Source: Aselliscus stoliczkanus (taxonomy: Eukaryota; Chordata; Mammalia; Chiroptera; Hipposideridae). From it: a stretch of 64,000 nt of DNA. The position numbers were made by a program, and so were the translations under genes. The notes beneath the pieces are model-generated. The model saw nothing but the letters and a program-made list of their open reading frames with translations, was not told the origin of the DNA and made no database searches. Where the stretch lies: contig CM066740.1 in assembly GCA_033961575.1 (NCBI GenBank), positions 60,023,213-60,087,212 on the forward strand. Reading direction: 5' to 3'. Shown here in pieces: positions 22,746-33,757 of the stretch; the stretch's first letter is position 1; every line of letters starts with the position of its first letter.

Positions 22746-23261
22746 CTGATATTTTCACTTACCTTAAGTAATAAGACCAAAGTAAAACAATGAATGTTAG
22801 AAGTTCACTTATTCTTCATGATGAATGGGACAAAATTTTTTGAGTACTGGGAGAATATTTTCTCAAATTTTTTGCTATTCCGAATGAAACAGTTTCAGAA
22901 ATGATACCCTTTTGAGATTAATCTGCATTATTAAAATTTTTCTCAATCACGTTTGAAAAATAGACAATTAAAAAAACAATAAATCAAGTTTTGATTAGTA
23001 CCATTTACCAATTCCCAATGTGTCAATATTCCCACCATGGCTGATTTCCAGCTACCAAAGAAATTCTTACTGAACAAGCAGCTGGCGAGACATGCACAGT
23101 ATCAGAATATCATGTAGATTCAATATGCATAAATTACCTCAAAAGCACAGATAATAGCATAATATTGTACAATAATAGGACGTGATGAGTTTTCAGTGTT
23201 TATTACCTGTTTTAAAAATAATTGATTTAATTTAAGGTTATATAAATTAATTGTTAATAAT
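22746..23261. other. Unassigned DNA between two L1s
   Basis: About 515 bp lying between the 5' end of one L1 and the broken 3' edge of the next. No family recognised. Confidence 0.5.
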
Positions 23262-23559
23262 GATTACCTCCCACTTTGTTCCTTCTCAGGATTGCTTTGG
23301 CTACTAGGGGTCTTTTGTGGTTCCATATAAATTTCAAAATTATTTGTTGTAGTTCTGTGAAAAATGCTATTGGTGTTTTGATAAGAATTGCATTAAATCT
23401 CTAGCAGCTTTGGGTAGCAGGAACATTTTAACAATGTTAATTCTTCTTAACCTTGACTATAGTATATGCTTTCATTTATTTGTACCTTCTTCAATTTCTT
23501 TCTTCAATGTCTTACAGTTTTCTGAGAACAGGTCTTTTATCTCTTTAATTAAATTTATT
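23262..23559 (-). mobile_element. Older L1, left piece (ORF2 near C-terminus)
   Basis: The plus strand begins cctcccactttgttccttct, the antisense of the ORF2 NKVGG segment, and runs into ttaaatttatt, where the younger L1 inserted. Its 3' part beyond 23262 is missing. It continues at 30,048. Confidence 0.8.
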
Positions 23560-25190
23560 ATTTTTTTAAAATTCTTTAATTGTGAAACAAACATTTTTTG
23601 AAAAATTAGTTTCAGGGGTACAACACAGTGCAATAGTTACAATTTTTACCCCTGAGAGTGACAACCCCTCCCCCAATTTGCCACCCCACTCCTCCCTCAT
23701 ATCATACATATCTATTACAATTCCCTTGACTCCCTTCCACAGTATACTCCATATCCTGTGATAATCTATATATTCAATTACAGTCAGCATACAATATTAT
23801 GCAACATCAGCTTCAGGTGTACAGTGCAGTGATAAAGCCTCTACTCCATCCATGAAATCGTCTTGCTAACAAGACATGTGACCATCTGACACCCCACAAA
23901 ATATTTACAACATAATTACTTATATTCTCCGAACTGTCTTTCATATCCCTGTGGCAATACTGTAGTTACCTATTTATGCTGTCTAATCCCTTCTCCTTCT
24001 GCCCCATGCCCACCCCCGTCCCAACTAGCAACCATTAGTTTTTCCTCTATATCTCTGAGACTGCTTCTCTTTACTTTGCTCGTTCATTCAGTTTTTCAGA
24101 TTCCACATATAAGTGAGATCATATGGTATTTGCCTTTCTCCGACTGACTTATTTCACTTAACATAATAGCCTCTAGGTCCATCCATATCATTGCAAATGG
24201 TATGATTTTATTCTCCTTTATAGCGGAGTAATACTCCATTGGATAAATGCATCAGTTTCTTAATCCAGTCGTCTACTGATGGGCATTTCAGCTGTTTCCA
24301 ATATGGGCTATTGGAAATAGCGCTGCAATAAACATAGAGATGCATACATTTTTTTGAATTAGCGTCTTGGATTCTTCTGGGTAGATACCCAAAAGTGGAA
24401 TTGCTGGGTCATACGGTAGTTCCATTTGTAGTTTTTTGAGTTACCTCCATACAGACTTCCATAGTGGCTGCACCAATCTGCAGTCCCACCGACAGTGTAC
24501 CAGGGTTCCCTTTTCTCCACAACCTTGCCAGCACATATTTGTTGATTTATTGATGATAGCCATTCTGACCAGATGAGGTGGTATCTCATTGTGGTTTTTA
24601 TTTGCATTTCTCTAATGTTTAGTGAGGTTGAACATTTCTCCATATGCCTGTTGGCCATCTGTAAGTTCTCTTTAGGGAAATGTCTCTTCATATCCTCTGT
24701 TCATCTTTTAATTGGGTTGTTTCGTTTTTTTTTGGTGTTGAGTTTCATGAGTGTTTTATAAATTTTGGATATCAACCCCTTATCATATATATCGTTGGCA
24801 AATATCTTCTGTGATTCAGTAGGCTTCCTTTTTGTTTTATTGATGATTTCCTTTGCTGTGAAAAAATTTTACGTTTGATGTAATCCCATATGTTCAATTT
24901 TTCTTTTATTTCCGTAGCCCAAGGGGATATATCAGTAAAAATATTACTCTGGGGTAATGTCTGCAAATTTACTCCCTATGTTTTCTTCTAGGAGTTTTAT
25001 GGTTTCAGGTCTTACATTTAAGTCTTTAATCACTATTGAATTTGTTCTCGTATATGATGTAAGTAGGTGGTCCAGTTTCATTTTTTTGCATGTGTCAGTC
25101 CAATTTTCCCAGCACCATTTATTCAATAGACTATCTTTATTCCAACCTAAATTCTTGCTTCCATTGTCATAGATTAAATGACCGTATATG

Positions 25191-25640
25191 GGGCCGGCCA
25201 AGTGGCGCATTGGTTAAGAGCTGATTTTGGGACCCGAGCAGTCCTGGTTCGGATCCCACATATGAGGGCCAGTGACGCTGCCCTCTACAGCTAACAACAG
25301 CTCCACCTGGAGCTGGGTTATGGAGCCCCAGCGACACTGTAGGCTGCAGCCCCTGCTGCAGTGAGTGGCCAGCAGCCAGCATGAGTGGCTGGCAGCTGGC
25401 ATGAGCTGCCAATAGCCGCAGTGAGTGACCATCCAGAGGCCGGCAACCGATCTGCCTCATCCGGGAAAAGTGCAATGATGATACCAACATGGGCCAGTGA
25501 AGCAACATCCTCCACAACTAGACTGAAGAACAACTACAGAAAAAGACAGCAACTTGTCTGTTCCCCTTCCCTTATTCCCAATGCTGTTCTTCTCCCCCAA
25601 TTCTCCAATAAAATCTTAAAAACAAAACAAAACAAAAAAG
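25191..25640 (+). mobile_element. Type A SINE in L1 ORF2
   Basis: Head gggccggccaagtggcgc at 25191, B box ggttcggatccc, GC-rich body and A-rich tail. It is followed directly by a type B element. One TSD, aaatgaccgtatat (25176-25189) versus aaatgaccatatat (25780-25793), encloses the pair. Confidence 0.9.
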
Positions 25641-25644
25641 GTTA

Positions 25645-25779
25645 GGGCTGGCCGAGTTGCACAGTGGTTAAAAGCTGGCTTGGGACACCAGCGGCCCCGG
25701 GTTCGGATCCCACAAGAGGGCCAGTGACACTCCCCTCTTATAAAAACAAAACAAAACAAAGAAACAAAACAAAACAAAA
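25645..25779 (+). mobile_element. Type B SINE joined to type A tail
   Basis: Head gggctggccgagttgcacag, B box gggttcggatccc, then agggccagtgacact and a caaaa-rich tail. It has no private TSD that I can see, only the outer one shared with the type A element. Confidence 0.87.
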
Positions 25780-28276
25780 AAATGACCATATATCGATGGG
25801 TTTATTCCAGGGATCTCTAGTCTGTTCCATTGCTCTGTGTTTGTTTTTTAAGCCAGTACCATGCTGTTTTGATTACTGTAGCCCTGTAGTATGTTTTGAT
25901 GTCAGGTAGCGTGATGCCTCCCACTTTGTTCTTATTTCTCAAGATTGCCATGGCTGTTTGGGGTCTTTTATGGTTCCATATAAAGTTTAGGATTTTATTT
26001 TCTATTTCTGAAAAAAATGTCCTTGGTAGTTTGATTGGAATTGCATTTAATCTATGTATTGCCTTAGGTAGTATGGACATTTTAACTATATTCATTCTTC
26101 CTATCCATGAACATGGTATGTATTTCCATTTATTTGTATCTTCTTTGATTTCTCTCTTCAGTGACTCATAATTTTCTGAGTACAGGTCTTTTACTTCTTT
26201 GGTTAAATTGCTTCCTAGATATTTATTGTTTTTGAAGCAATTGTAAAAGGGATTGATTTCCTGATTTCTTCTTCTGATAGTTTATTATTGGTGTAATCAA
26301 ATGCAACTGATTTCTGAATATTAATTTTGTATCCTGCTACCTTACCAAATTCGTTTACCAGTTCTAACAGTTTTTTGGTGGAGGCTTTGGTATTCTCTAT
26401 ATATCGTATCATGTCATCTGCACATAATGACAATTTTACTTTTTCCTTTGCAATTTGGATGCCTTTTATTTTACTTCCTTGTCTGATTGCTGTGGCTAGT
26501 ACTTCCAGAACTATGTGAAATAGAAGTGGTGAAAGTGGGCAGCCTTGCATTGTTCCTGATCTTAAGTGGAAAGGTTTTAGCCTTTCCCCATGGAGTACGA
26601 TGTTTGCTGGGGGCTTATCATATATGGCCTTTATTATGTTATGATCCCACTATTCCCACTTTACTAAGAATTTTTATCATAAATGGCTGCTGGATTTTGT
26701 CAAATGCTTTTCTGCATCTATTGATATGATTTTCATTTTTCATTTTGTTAATGTGATGTATTACATTAACTTATTTGCGGGTATCAAACCAACCTTGCAT
26801 ACCAGGAATGAACCCCACTTGATCGTGATGTATGATCTTTTTTATGTGATGCTGAATTTGGTTTCCTTCTATTTTGTTGTGGATTTTTGCATGTATGTTC
26901 ATTAGGGATATCAGTCTGTAGTTTTCCTTTTTTGCAATACCTTTGTCTGATTTTGGGATCAGAGTAATAGTGGTCCCATAAAATGTGCTTGGGAGCCTTC
27001 CCTCCTTCCACATTTTTTGCAATAGTTTGAGGAGAATAGGTACTAATTCTTCTTTGAATATTTTGTAAAATTCACCTGTGAAGCCATCTGGTCCAGGACT
27101 TTTGTTTGTTGGAAGCTTGTTGATTACTGAATCAATTTATTTTGTTGTAATCAGTCTGTTCATAGTTTCTGTTTCTTTTTGGTTCAGACTTGGTAGATTG
27201 TATTCTTCTAGAAAATTATCCATTTCTTCCAGTTTGTAGAATTTGTTGGCATATAGTTGCTCGTAGTATTTTCTTAAAATTTTCTGTATTTCTGTGGTAT
27301 CTGTTGTCACTTCTCCTCTTTCATTTTTGATTTTATTAATTTGGGTCCTCTCTCTCTTTTTTTTTTTTGGTATGTCTGACTAAGAGTTTTTCGATTTTGT
27401 TTATCGTTTCAAAAAACCAACTCTTGGTTTTATTGATCTTTTGTATTGTTTTTTTGTTCTCTATTTCATTTATTTCTGCTATGGTCTTTATGATTTCCTT
27501 CCTTGTACTCCCTTTGGGCTTGCTTTCCTGTTCTTTTTCCAGTTCCCTTATGTGTAAAGATAGTCTGTTGATTTGAGATTTTTCTTCCTTTTTTAGTCAG
27601 GCGTGCACTGCTATTAACTTCCTTCTTAAGACTGCTTTCGCTGCATCCCAGAGATTTTGGGTCGTGGTGTTTTCATTTTCGTTTGTCTTGAGGTATCTTT
27701 TGATTTCCTTCTTGATCTCATTTTTGACCCACTTGCTATTTAGTAGCATGTTATTCAGGCTCCATGTATTTGTGTGTTTTCCAGCTTTCTTCTTGTAATT
27801 GATTTCTAATTTCATAGCATGTGGTCAGAGAAGACGCTTGATATGATTTCAATCTTTTTAAATTTGTTGAGACTTGTTTTGTGGCCTAACATGTGGTCTA
27901 TCTTGGAAAATGTTCCATGTGCACTTGAGAAGAATGTATATTCTGTAGCTTTGGGGTGAAATGCTCTAAAAACATCAATTAAATCCAGCTGGTCTAAACT
28001 GTCACTTAAGACCACTATGTCCGTGTTGATTTTCTGTCCAGAGGGTCTGTCCATTGGTGACAATGGGGTGTTGAAATCCCTTACTACGATAGTGTTACTG
28101 TTGATCTCTGTCTTTATGTCTGTCAAAATCTGTTTTATATATTTAGGAGCTCCTATATTGGGTGCATAGATGTTTTCTAGCATTATGTCCACTTGTTGAA
28201 TCGATCCCTTTATTATTATGTAGTACCCTTCTTTGTCTTTTATTGTAGTCTTCATTTTAAAGTCTATTTTGCCCGA

Positions 28277-28444
28277 GGGCCGGCCGAATGGCTCAGTTGG
28301 TTAAGAGCTCGCTCAAGTGTGCAAGCTGAGCTCTGAGCAATGGCGGTTCGATGCCAGCCCGAGCTGAGTTGCCGTTAAGCTGCCAACAGGTGGCAGGATG
28401 GCTCAGCTAAAAAAAAAAAAAACACAAAACAAAAAACAAAAAAT
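28277..28444 (+). mobile_element. Type C SINE with perfect 18-bp TSD
   Basis: Head gggccggccgaatggctcag, body ending ggatggctcagct, A-tail. The TSD aaagtctattttgcccga is at 28259-28276 and 28445-28462. The perfect match makes it one of the youngest insertions here. Confidence 0.94.
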
Positions 28445-28630
28445 AAAGTCTATTTTGCCCGAAATAGACTTTGCTACTCCAGCTTTTTTCTCATTTCCAT
28501 TTGCATGCAATATCTTATTCAATCCCTTTACTTTCAGTCTGTGTGTGTCTTTTGATCTGAGATGAGTCTCTTGTAGACAGCATATGCATGGGTCCTGTTT
28601 TCTTATCCACTTAGCCACCCTATGTCTTTT

Positions 28631-28731
28631 TTTTTTTTGAGGGCAGTGTCACTGGCCCTCATATGTGGGACCCGAACCGGGGCCGCTGGCTTCCCAAGCC
28701 AGCGCCCAACCACCGCGCCACTTGTCTGGCC
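28631..28731 (-). mobile_element. Type B SINE with TSD
   Basis: T-run then gagggcagtgtcactggcc to cttgtctggcc. The TSD ccaccctatgtctttt (28615-28630) versus ccaccctttgtctttt (28732-28747) has one mismatch. Confidence 0.92.
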
Positions 28732-28899
28732 CCACCCTTTGTCTTTTCATTGGAGCATTTAGCCATTCACATTCAAGTGATTATTGATAGGTGAATATTT
28801 GTTGCCATTTTGTTATTTGTATTTCTTGTCTTCCTGGGCTAGCTTGTTTTCCCCTTTCTTCTGTTTAAAAAAGCCCTTTTAACATTTCCTGCACTGTTG

Positions 28900-29770
28900 G
28901 CTTGGTGGTAATGAATTCCTTAAACTTATTCTTTTCTGAGAAGGTCTTTATTTATAGTTCAATTTTAGTTGATAGCCATCCTGGGTAGAGCAATCTTGGT
29001 TGTAGACATTTATTTTGCGTCACTTTGAATATTTCCTGCCACTCCCTTCTGACCTGCAGAGTTTTTGTAGACTAGTGAGCTGTTAGTCTTAGAGGAGATC
29101 CTATGTATGTAACCTGCTGTCTTTCTCTTGATGCTTTTAGGATTCTATCTTTGTCTTTGATCTTTACCATTGTAACTATGATCTGTCTTGATTGTTGGCC
29201 TGTTTGGGTTCAACTTGTTTGGAACTCTCTGCACTTCCTGGGCTTGTATATCAATTTCCTTCTCAATTCTTTGCTTCTTCTCCTCTCCTTCTGGTATTCC
29301 TATGATTTGAGGTTGTTTTGCTTCATCTTGTCCCACAGGTCTCTGAAACTATTTTCATTGTTTATTCTTTTCTTTCTTTTTGTTGTTCCAACTGCTCTTT
29401 TGTCTTCTAAATCGCTGATCTGATCTTCTGTTTCATCTACTCTATTGGTGATTCCTTCAAGTGTGTTCCAACTTTAAATTATTGTAGTCTTTAGTTCCAA
29501 TTGGTTGTTTTTTACGATTTCCCTATCCTTCTTTATGTCCTCGCTAAGTTCCTTAAACATTCTTTTTTTTTTTTTAGCTGAGCCATCCTGCCACCTGTTG
29601 GCAGCTCAACGGCAACTCAGCTCAGGCTGGCCTCGAACCGCTGTTGCTCAGAGCTCAGCTTGCACTCTTGAGCGAGCTCTTAACCAACTGAGCCATTCGG
29701 CCAGCCCCTTAAACATTCTTATCATCAGTTTTCTAAACTCTGTCTCTGAAAGGTTGGTACCTCTGTTTCA
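28900..29770 (-). pseudogene. L1 ORF1p remnant
   Basis: The minus-strand frame QPQIIGIPEGEEKKQRIEKE with VQRVPNKLNPNRPTIKTDH (29145-29336) is the start of the ORF1p RNA-recognition domain. Flanking coiled-coil and C-terminal parts are readable in broken frames. A type C SINE lies in its N-terminal part at 29,565-29,706. Confidence 0.82.
29565..29706 (-). mobile_element. Type C SINE with perfect 14-bp TSD
   Basis: T-run then agctgagccatcctgcc to gagccattcggccagcc. The TSD ccttaaacattctt is at 29551-29564 and 29707-29720. Confidence 0.93.
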
Positions 29771-30047
29771 TTTAGTTCCATTTCTAGAGGTTTCTTCTGA
29801 TCTCTTACTTGGGACATGTTTCTTTGTTTCTCATTGTAGGTGTCATTCTGTGATTGCTTCGATTTATTAGATAGATCACCAGACATGACTTGGCCTCCTC
29901 TTTAAGTCCTTCCTTTAGAGGTTCTGTTCATCTAGTGTTCAGGGGACTTCCGAGGTTGAATGTTGTATAAATTATTTGTAATTTTGGTGTGATCCTGGGA
30001 GGCATTTGGCACAGCGTCCATCTATTCCGCCATCTTACTGGAAGTGG

Positions 30048-32877
30048 TTAAATTTATTTCCAGGTAATTTTTTGATGCATTGTAAATGGGATTGTTTTCT
30101 TTCTTTTTTTTAAGATATTTTTTATTGGAGAATTGGGGGAGGGGAACAGCTTTGGTGAGTCAGGGAAGGGGAACAAACAAGTTGCTGTTCTTTTGTTCTT
30201 CAGTCTAGTTGTGGATGACATTGCTTCACTGGCCCATGTTGGTATTATCATTGTGCTCTTCCCAGGTGAAGCAGTCACTCGCCGGCCATGGGATAGCCAC
30301 TCATGGCAGCTCACAGCAGCTCATGGAAGCATATGCCAGCTGCTGGTCAGCCCCACTGCAGCCGACGCCTTCGCCAGCAAGTCACGGCAGCCCAGCTCCA
30401 GCTTGAGCTGTTGTTCACCTTCTTCGGTGTAGAGGGCACAGTGTCACTGGCCCATATGGGATCTGAACCGGGGTCCTGCTGCTCAGAGCTGGCATCCCCA
30501 GCCAACTATTAATCAACTGAGCCCCAGGATTGTTTTCTTAATTTTTCTTTCTCACCAATTTCTGAGTATTCGTTATATCCTGTTATTTCACTGAGGTCAT
30601 TTATCAGTTCAAATAGTTGTTTTTTTTTTAACTCTTTAAGGTTCTTTTCATATAATACCATGTCATCTGCAAATAATGACAGTTTTACTTCTTCCTTTCC
30701 AATTTGGATGCCTTTTATTTCTTTTTCTTGTCTAATTGTTGTGTCTAGGAGTTCCAATACTTTGTTCAGTAAAGGTGGTGAAAGTGGACATCCTTGTCTT
30801 ATTCCTGATCTTAAAGAAAATGCTGTTACATTGTGTATGTTAGCTGTGGGTTTATCATATATGACCTTTATTATGTTACGATATGTTCCTTTTCTTCTCA
30901 CTTTGCTGAGAGTTTTTATCATAAATGGATGCTGGATTTTTATCAAATGCTTATTCTGCATCTATTGATATGACTGTATGACTTTCACACTTCTTTGTGT
31001 TTATGTGGTGTATCACTTTAATTGATTTGTGGATACTGAGCCAACTTTGCATCCCAGAAATAAATCCCACTTCATCATGGGGTATAATCTTTTTAATATA
31101 TTGCTGAATTCACTTTGCTAATATTTTGTTGAGGTTTTTTGGATTTATGTTTATGAGGGATATTCACCTATACATTTTTTCCCCATAATATCTTTGTCTG
31201 GTTTTGGAATCAGGGTAATAATAGCCCTGTAAAATAAGTTTGGGAGTCTTCTCTCCTCTTGAACTTTTTAAATCGTTTGAGAAGATAAAGTCTACTTTGA
31301 ATGTTTGGTAAAATTTACCTGTGAAGATATTTTGTCCAGGACTTTTGTTTTTAGGGAATTTTTTGGTTACTCATTTGATTTCCTTAGTAGTAAACAGTTT
31401 GTTCAGATTTTCTGTTTCTTCTTGATTCAGTTGGAAGACTGTGTGTTTCTTGGAATTTATCCATTTCTTACAGAATGTCCAATTTTTTGGTACATAATTG
31501 TTCATAATATTTTCTTATAATCCTTTGTATTTCTGTGGTGATGGTTGTCAACTCTCCATTTTTATTTCTGATTTTATTTATTTAGCTCCACTCTCTTTTT
31601 TTCTTGATGAGTCTTGCTAAAGTTTTATTAATTTTTAAAGTCTTTTCAAAACACCAGCTCTTGGTTTTATTGATCTATTCTATTGATTTATAGACTCTAT
31701 TTTGTTTATGTCTGCTCTGATTCTTATTATTTTCTTTCTACTACTAGTTTTGGGCTTTATCTATTCTTTTTTTATTAGTTCCTTTAAATATAAGGTTAGA
31801 TTGTTTATTAGAGATTTTTCTTATTTCTTGAGAATGCACTGTATTGCTATGAATTTCCTTCTTAGGACTACTTTTGCTATGTCCTATACATTTTGAATTG
31901 TTTTGTTTTCATTTCTGTTTGTCTCAAGATATCTTTTGATTTCTGCCTTGACGTCATTGTTAACCCATTCCTTGTTTAGTAGCATGTTATTTAGCCTCCA
32001 TGTGTTTGTGTGTTTTTCAGTTTTTTCTTGTAATTGATTTCTAGTTTCATAGCATTGTGGTCAGAGAAAATGCTTGATGTAATTTCAATCTTCTTAAATT
32101 TATTGAGACACATTTTGTTGCCTAACATGTGGTCTCTGTTGGAAAAATATTACATGTGCCCTTGAAAATTATGTGTATTCTCCTGCTGTGTAGTGTAGTG
32201 CTCTAAAAATATAAATTAAATCCACGTGGTCTAATGTTTCATTTAGAGCCACTGTTTCCTTGTTGATTTTCTATCTGGATGCTATATCCACTGATGTCAA
32301 TGGGGTTTTAAAGTCTCTTATGATGACTATTACTTTTGATCTCTCCTTTATGTTTTTCTCTATTTGCTTCATATATTTAAGTGCTCCTATGTTGGGTTCA
32401 TAAATGTTTACAAGGGTTTTATCTTAATTTTGGATTGATCCCTTTATCATTATTTACTGTCTTTTATCTTGTTATAAAATTTGTTTTAATATCTATGTTT
32501 TCTGATATAACTATTGCTACCCCAGTGTTTTTTGTTGTTTCCATTTGCATAAAATAACTTTTTCCATTCATTTACTTTCAGTCTCTGTGTGTCTTTTGAT
32601 CTGAAGTGGGTCTCTTGTAGGCAGCATATGCATGGGTCTTGTTTTGTTATCCATTGAGCCACATTGTCTTTTGATTGGAGCCTTTAATCCATTTATATTT
32701 AGTGTAATTATTGATAGATATGTAGTCATTGCCATATTTTATTCATGTATTATTATTAATTATTAAAGAAATCCTCTTAACATTTATTTTAATACTGGTT
32801 TGGTGGTGATGAACTTCTTTAGCTTTTTCTTGTCTGAGAAGCTCCTTATCTCTCCTTCAATTTATTTATTTATTCTT
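30048..32877 (-). mobile_element. Older L1, right piece (ORF2 and ORF1 edge)
   Basis: Continues the L1 broken at 23,559. Minus-strand ORF2 text includes [20 protein letters not shown] and an intact-looking FADDMVLY site (30509-30961), then endonuclease-region text up to about 32,650 and the ORF1 C-terminal edge to about 32,860. It is truncated there by a SINE. A type A SINE lies at 30,102-30,526. All frames are broken elsewhere. Confidence 0.85.
30102..30526 (-). mobile_element. Type A SINE, head-truncated, with TSD
   Basis: Reversed type A element ending in aatcaactgagcccca, so the first bases of the tRNA-like head are missing. The TSD ggattgttttctt is at 30089-30101 and 30527-30539. Confidence 0.9.
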
Positions 32878-33273
32878 TTGGGGGGAAATTAGGAGGGAAC
32901 AGTGTTGGGGAATTGGAGAAGGGGAACAGACAATTTTCTGTCCTTTTTTGTTGTTCTTGTTCTGTCTAGTTCTGGAGGATGTTGCTTCACTGGCCCTTGT
33001 TGGTATTATCATTGCACTCTCCTGGGTGAGGCAGATTGGTTGCCGGCCTCTAGACAGCTGCTAATGGTGACTCACGGCAGCTCATGCTGGCTGCTGGTCA
33101 CTCACAGCAGCTTATGGCAGCCCACTGAAGTTCTGCTGCAGCCTACGCCATCGCTGTTCCCTCACAGCAGCCCAGCTCCAGGTTGTGCTGTTGTTCACCG
33201 TCTTAGCTGTAGAGGGCGCAGCATCACCTGCTCTAATGTGGGATCAGAACTGGGACTCTGCTGCTCAGAGCTG
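32878..33273 (-). mobile_element. Type A SINE, head-truncated
   Basis: Reversed type A body from gggaaattaggaggg to ctgctgctcagagct. The remaining head is cut where the next SINE and its foreign 34-bp leader begin. Confidence 0.8.
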
Positions 33274-33307
33274 GCTTCCATTGTCATAGATTAAATGACT
33301 GTATATG
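33274..33307 (+). other. 34-bp L1-derived leader on a SINE
   Basis: This matches 25157-25190 with a single mismatch, and both copies are followed immediately by a type A head. At 25 kb the bases are ordinary L1 ORF2 antisense sequence. Here they are out of place, next to another SINE. Confidence 0.85.
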
Positions 33308-33757
33308 GGGCCGGCCAAGTGACGCATTGGTTAAGAGCTGATTTTGGGACCCCAGCAGCCCCGGTTCAGATCCCACATATGAGGGCCAATGACACTGCCA
33401 TCTACAGCTAACAACAGCTCCACCTGGAGCTGGGTTGTGCTAGCCCTGGTGAGGTGTAGGCTGCAGCCCGTGCTGTAGTGGGCTGCCATATGCTACAGTG
33501 AGTGGCCGGCAGCCAGCGTGAGCGGCTGGCAGCTGGTGTGAGCTGCCAATAGCCACAGTGAGAGACCACCCAGAGGCCGGTGACCAATCAGCCTCACCAG
33601 GAAAAGGGCAATGACGTTACCAACACGGGCCAGTGAAGCAACATCCTCCACAACTAGACTGAAAAACGAAAGGACAGCAACTTGTCTGTTTCTATTCCCT
33701 GATTCCCCAACACTGTTCCCTTCCCCCAATTCCCCAATAAAAATCTTTAAAAAACCC
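33308..33757 (+). mobile_element. Type A SINE with 5' transduced sequence
   Basis: Full type A element, gggccggccaagtgacgc to aataaaaatctttaaaaaa. The first 110 bp are very close to the copy at 25,191 (gattttgggacc and ctacagctaacaacagctcc shared). No clear TSD was found. Confidence 0.88.

Larger units (their letters stand above)
24360..28620 (-). pseudogene. L1 ORF2p remnant (endonuclease and RT)
   Basis: Minus-strand fragments in order: the endonuclease start with CICCLQETHLRSKDTHRLK (28403-28618); MDRPSGQKINTDIVVLSD and FSKIDHMLGHKTSLNKFKK (27812-28255); RT text [20 protein letters not shown] with LCADDMI at the catalytic site (26215-26550); then [18 protein letters not shown] C-terminal text (25817-26095) and the end near 24,360. 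ORF2p nicks target DNA and reverse-transcribes L1 RNA. The RT motif reads CADD rather than FADD, and stops and two SINEs split it. Confidence 0.88.
23560..30047 (-). mobile_element. Younger near-full-length L1 nested in an older L1
   Basis: The minus strand carries a 5' end cttccagtaagatggcggaa (about 30,020-30,045), a short 5'UTR, ORF1 (about 28,900-29,770), ORF2 (about 24,360-28,620), 3'UTR and a short A-tail at 23,560-23,570. The TSD ttaaatttatt is at 23549-23559 and 30048-30058. SINEs at 25,191-25,779, 28,277-28,444, 28,631-28,731 and 29,565-29,706 were added later. After removing them the element is about 5.5 kb, close to full length. Confidence 0.9.
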
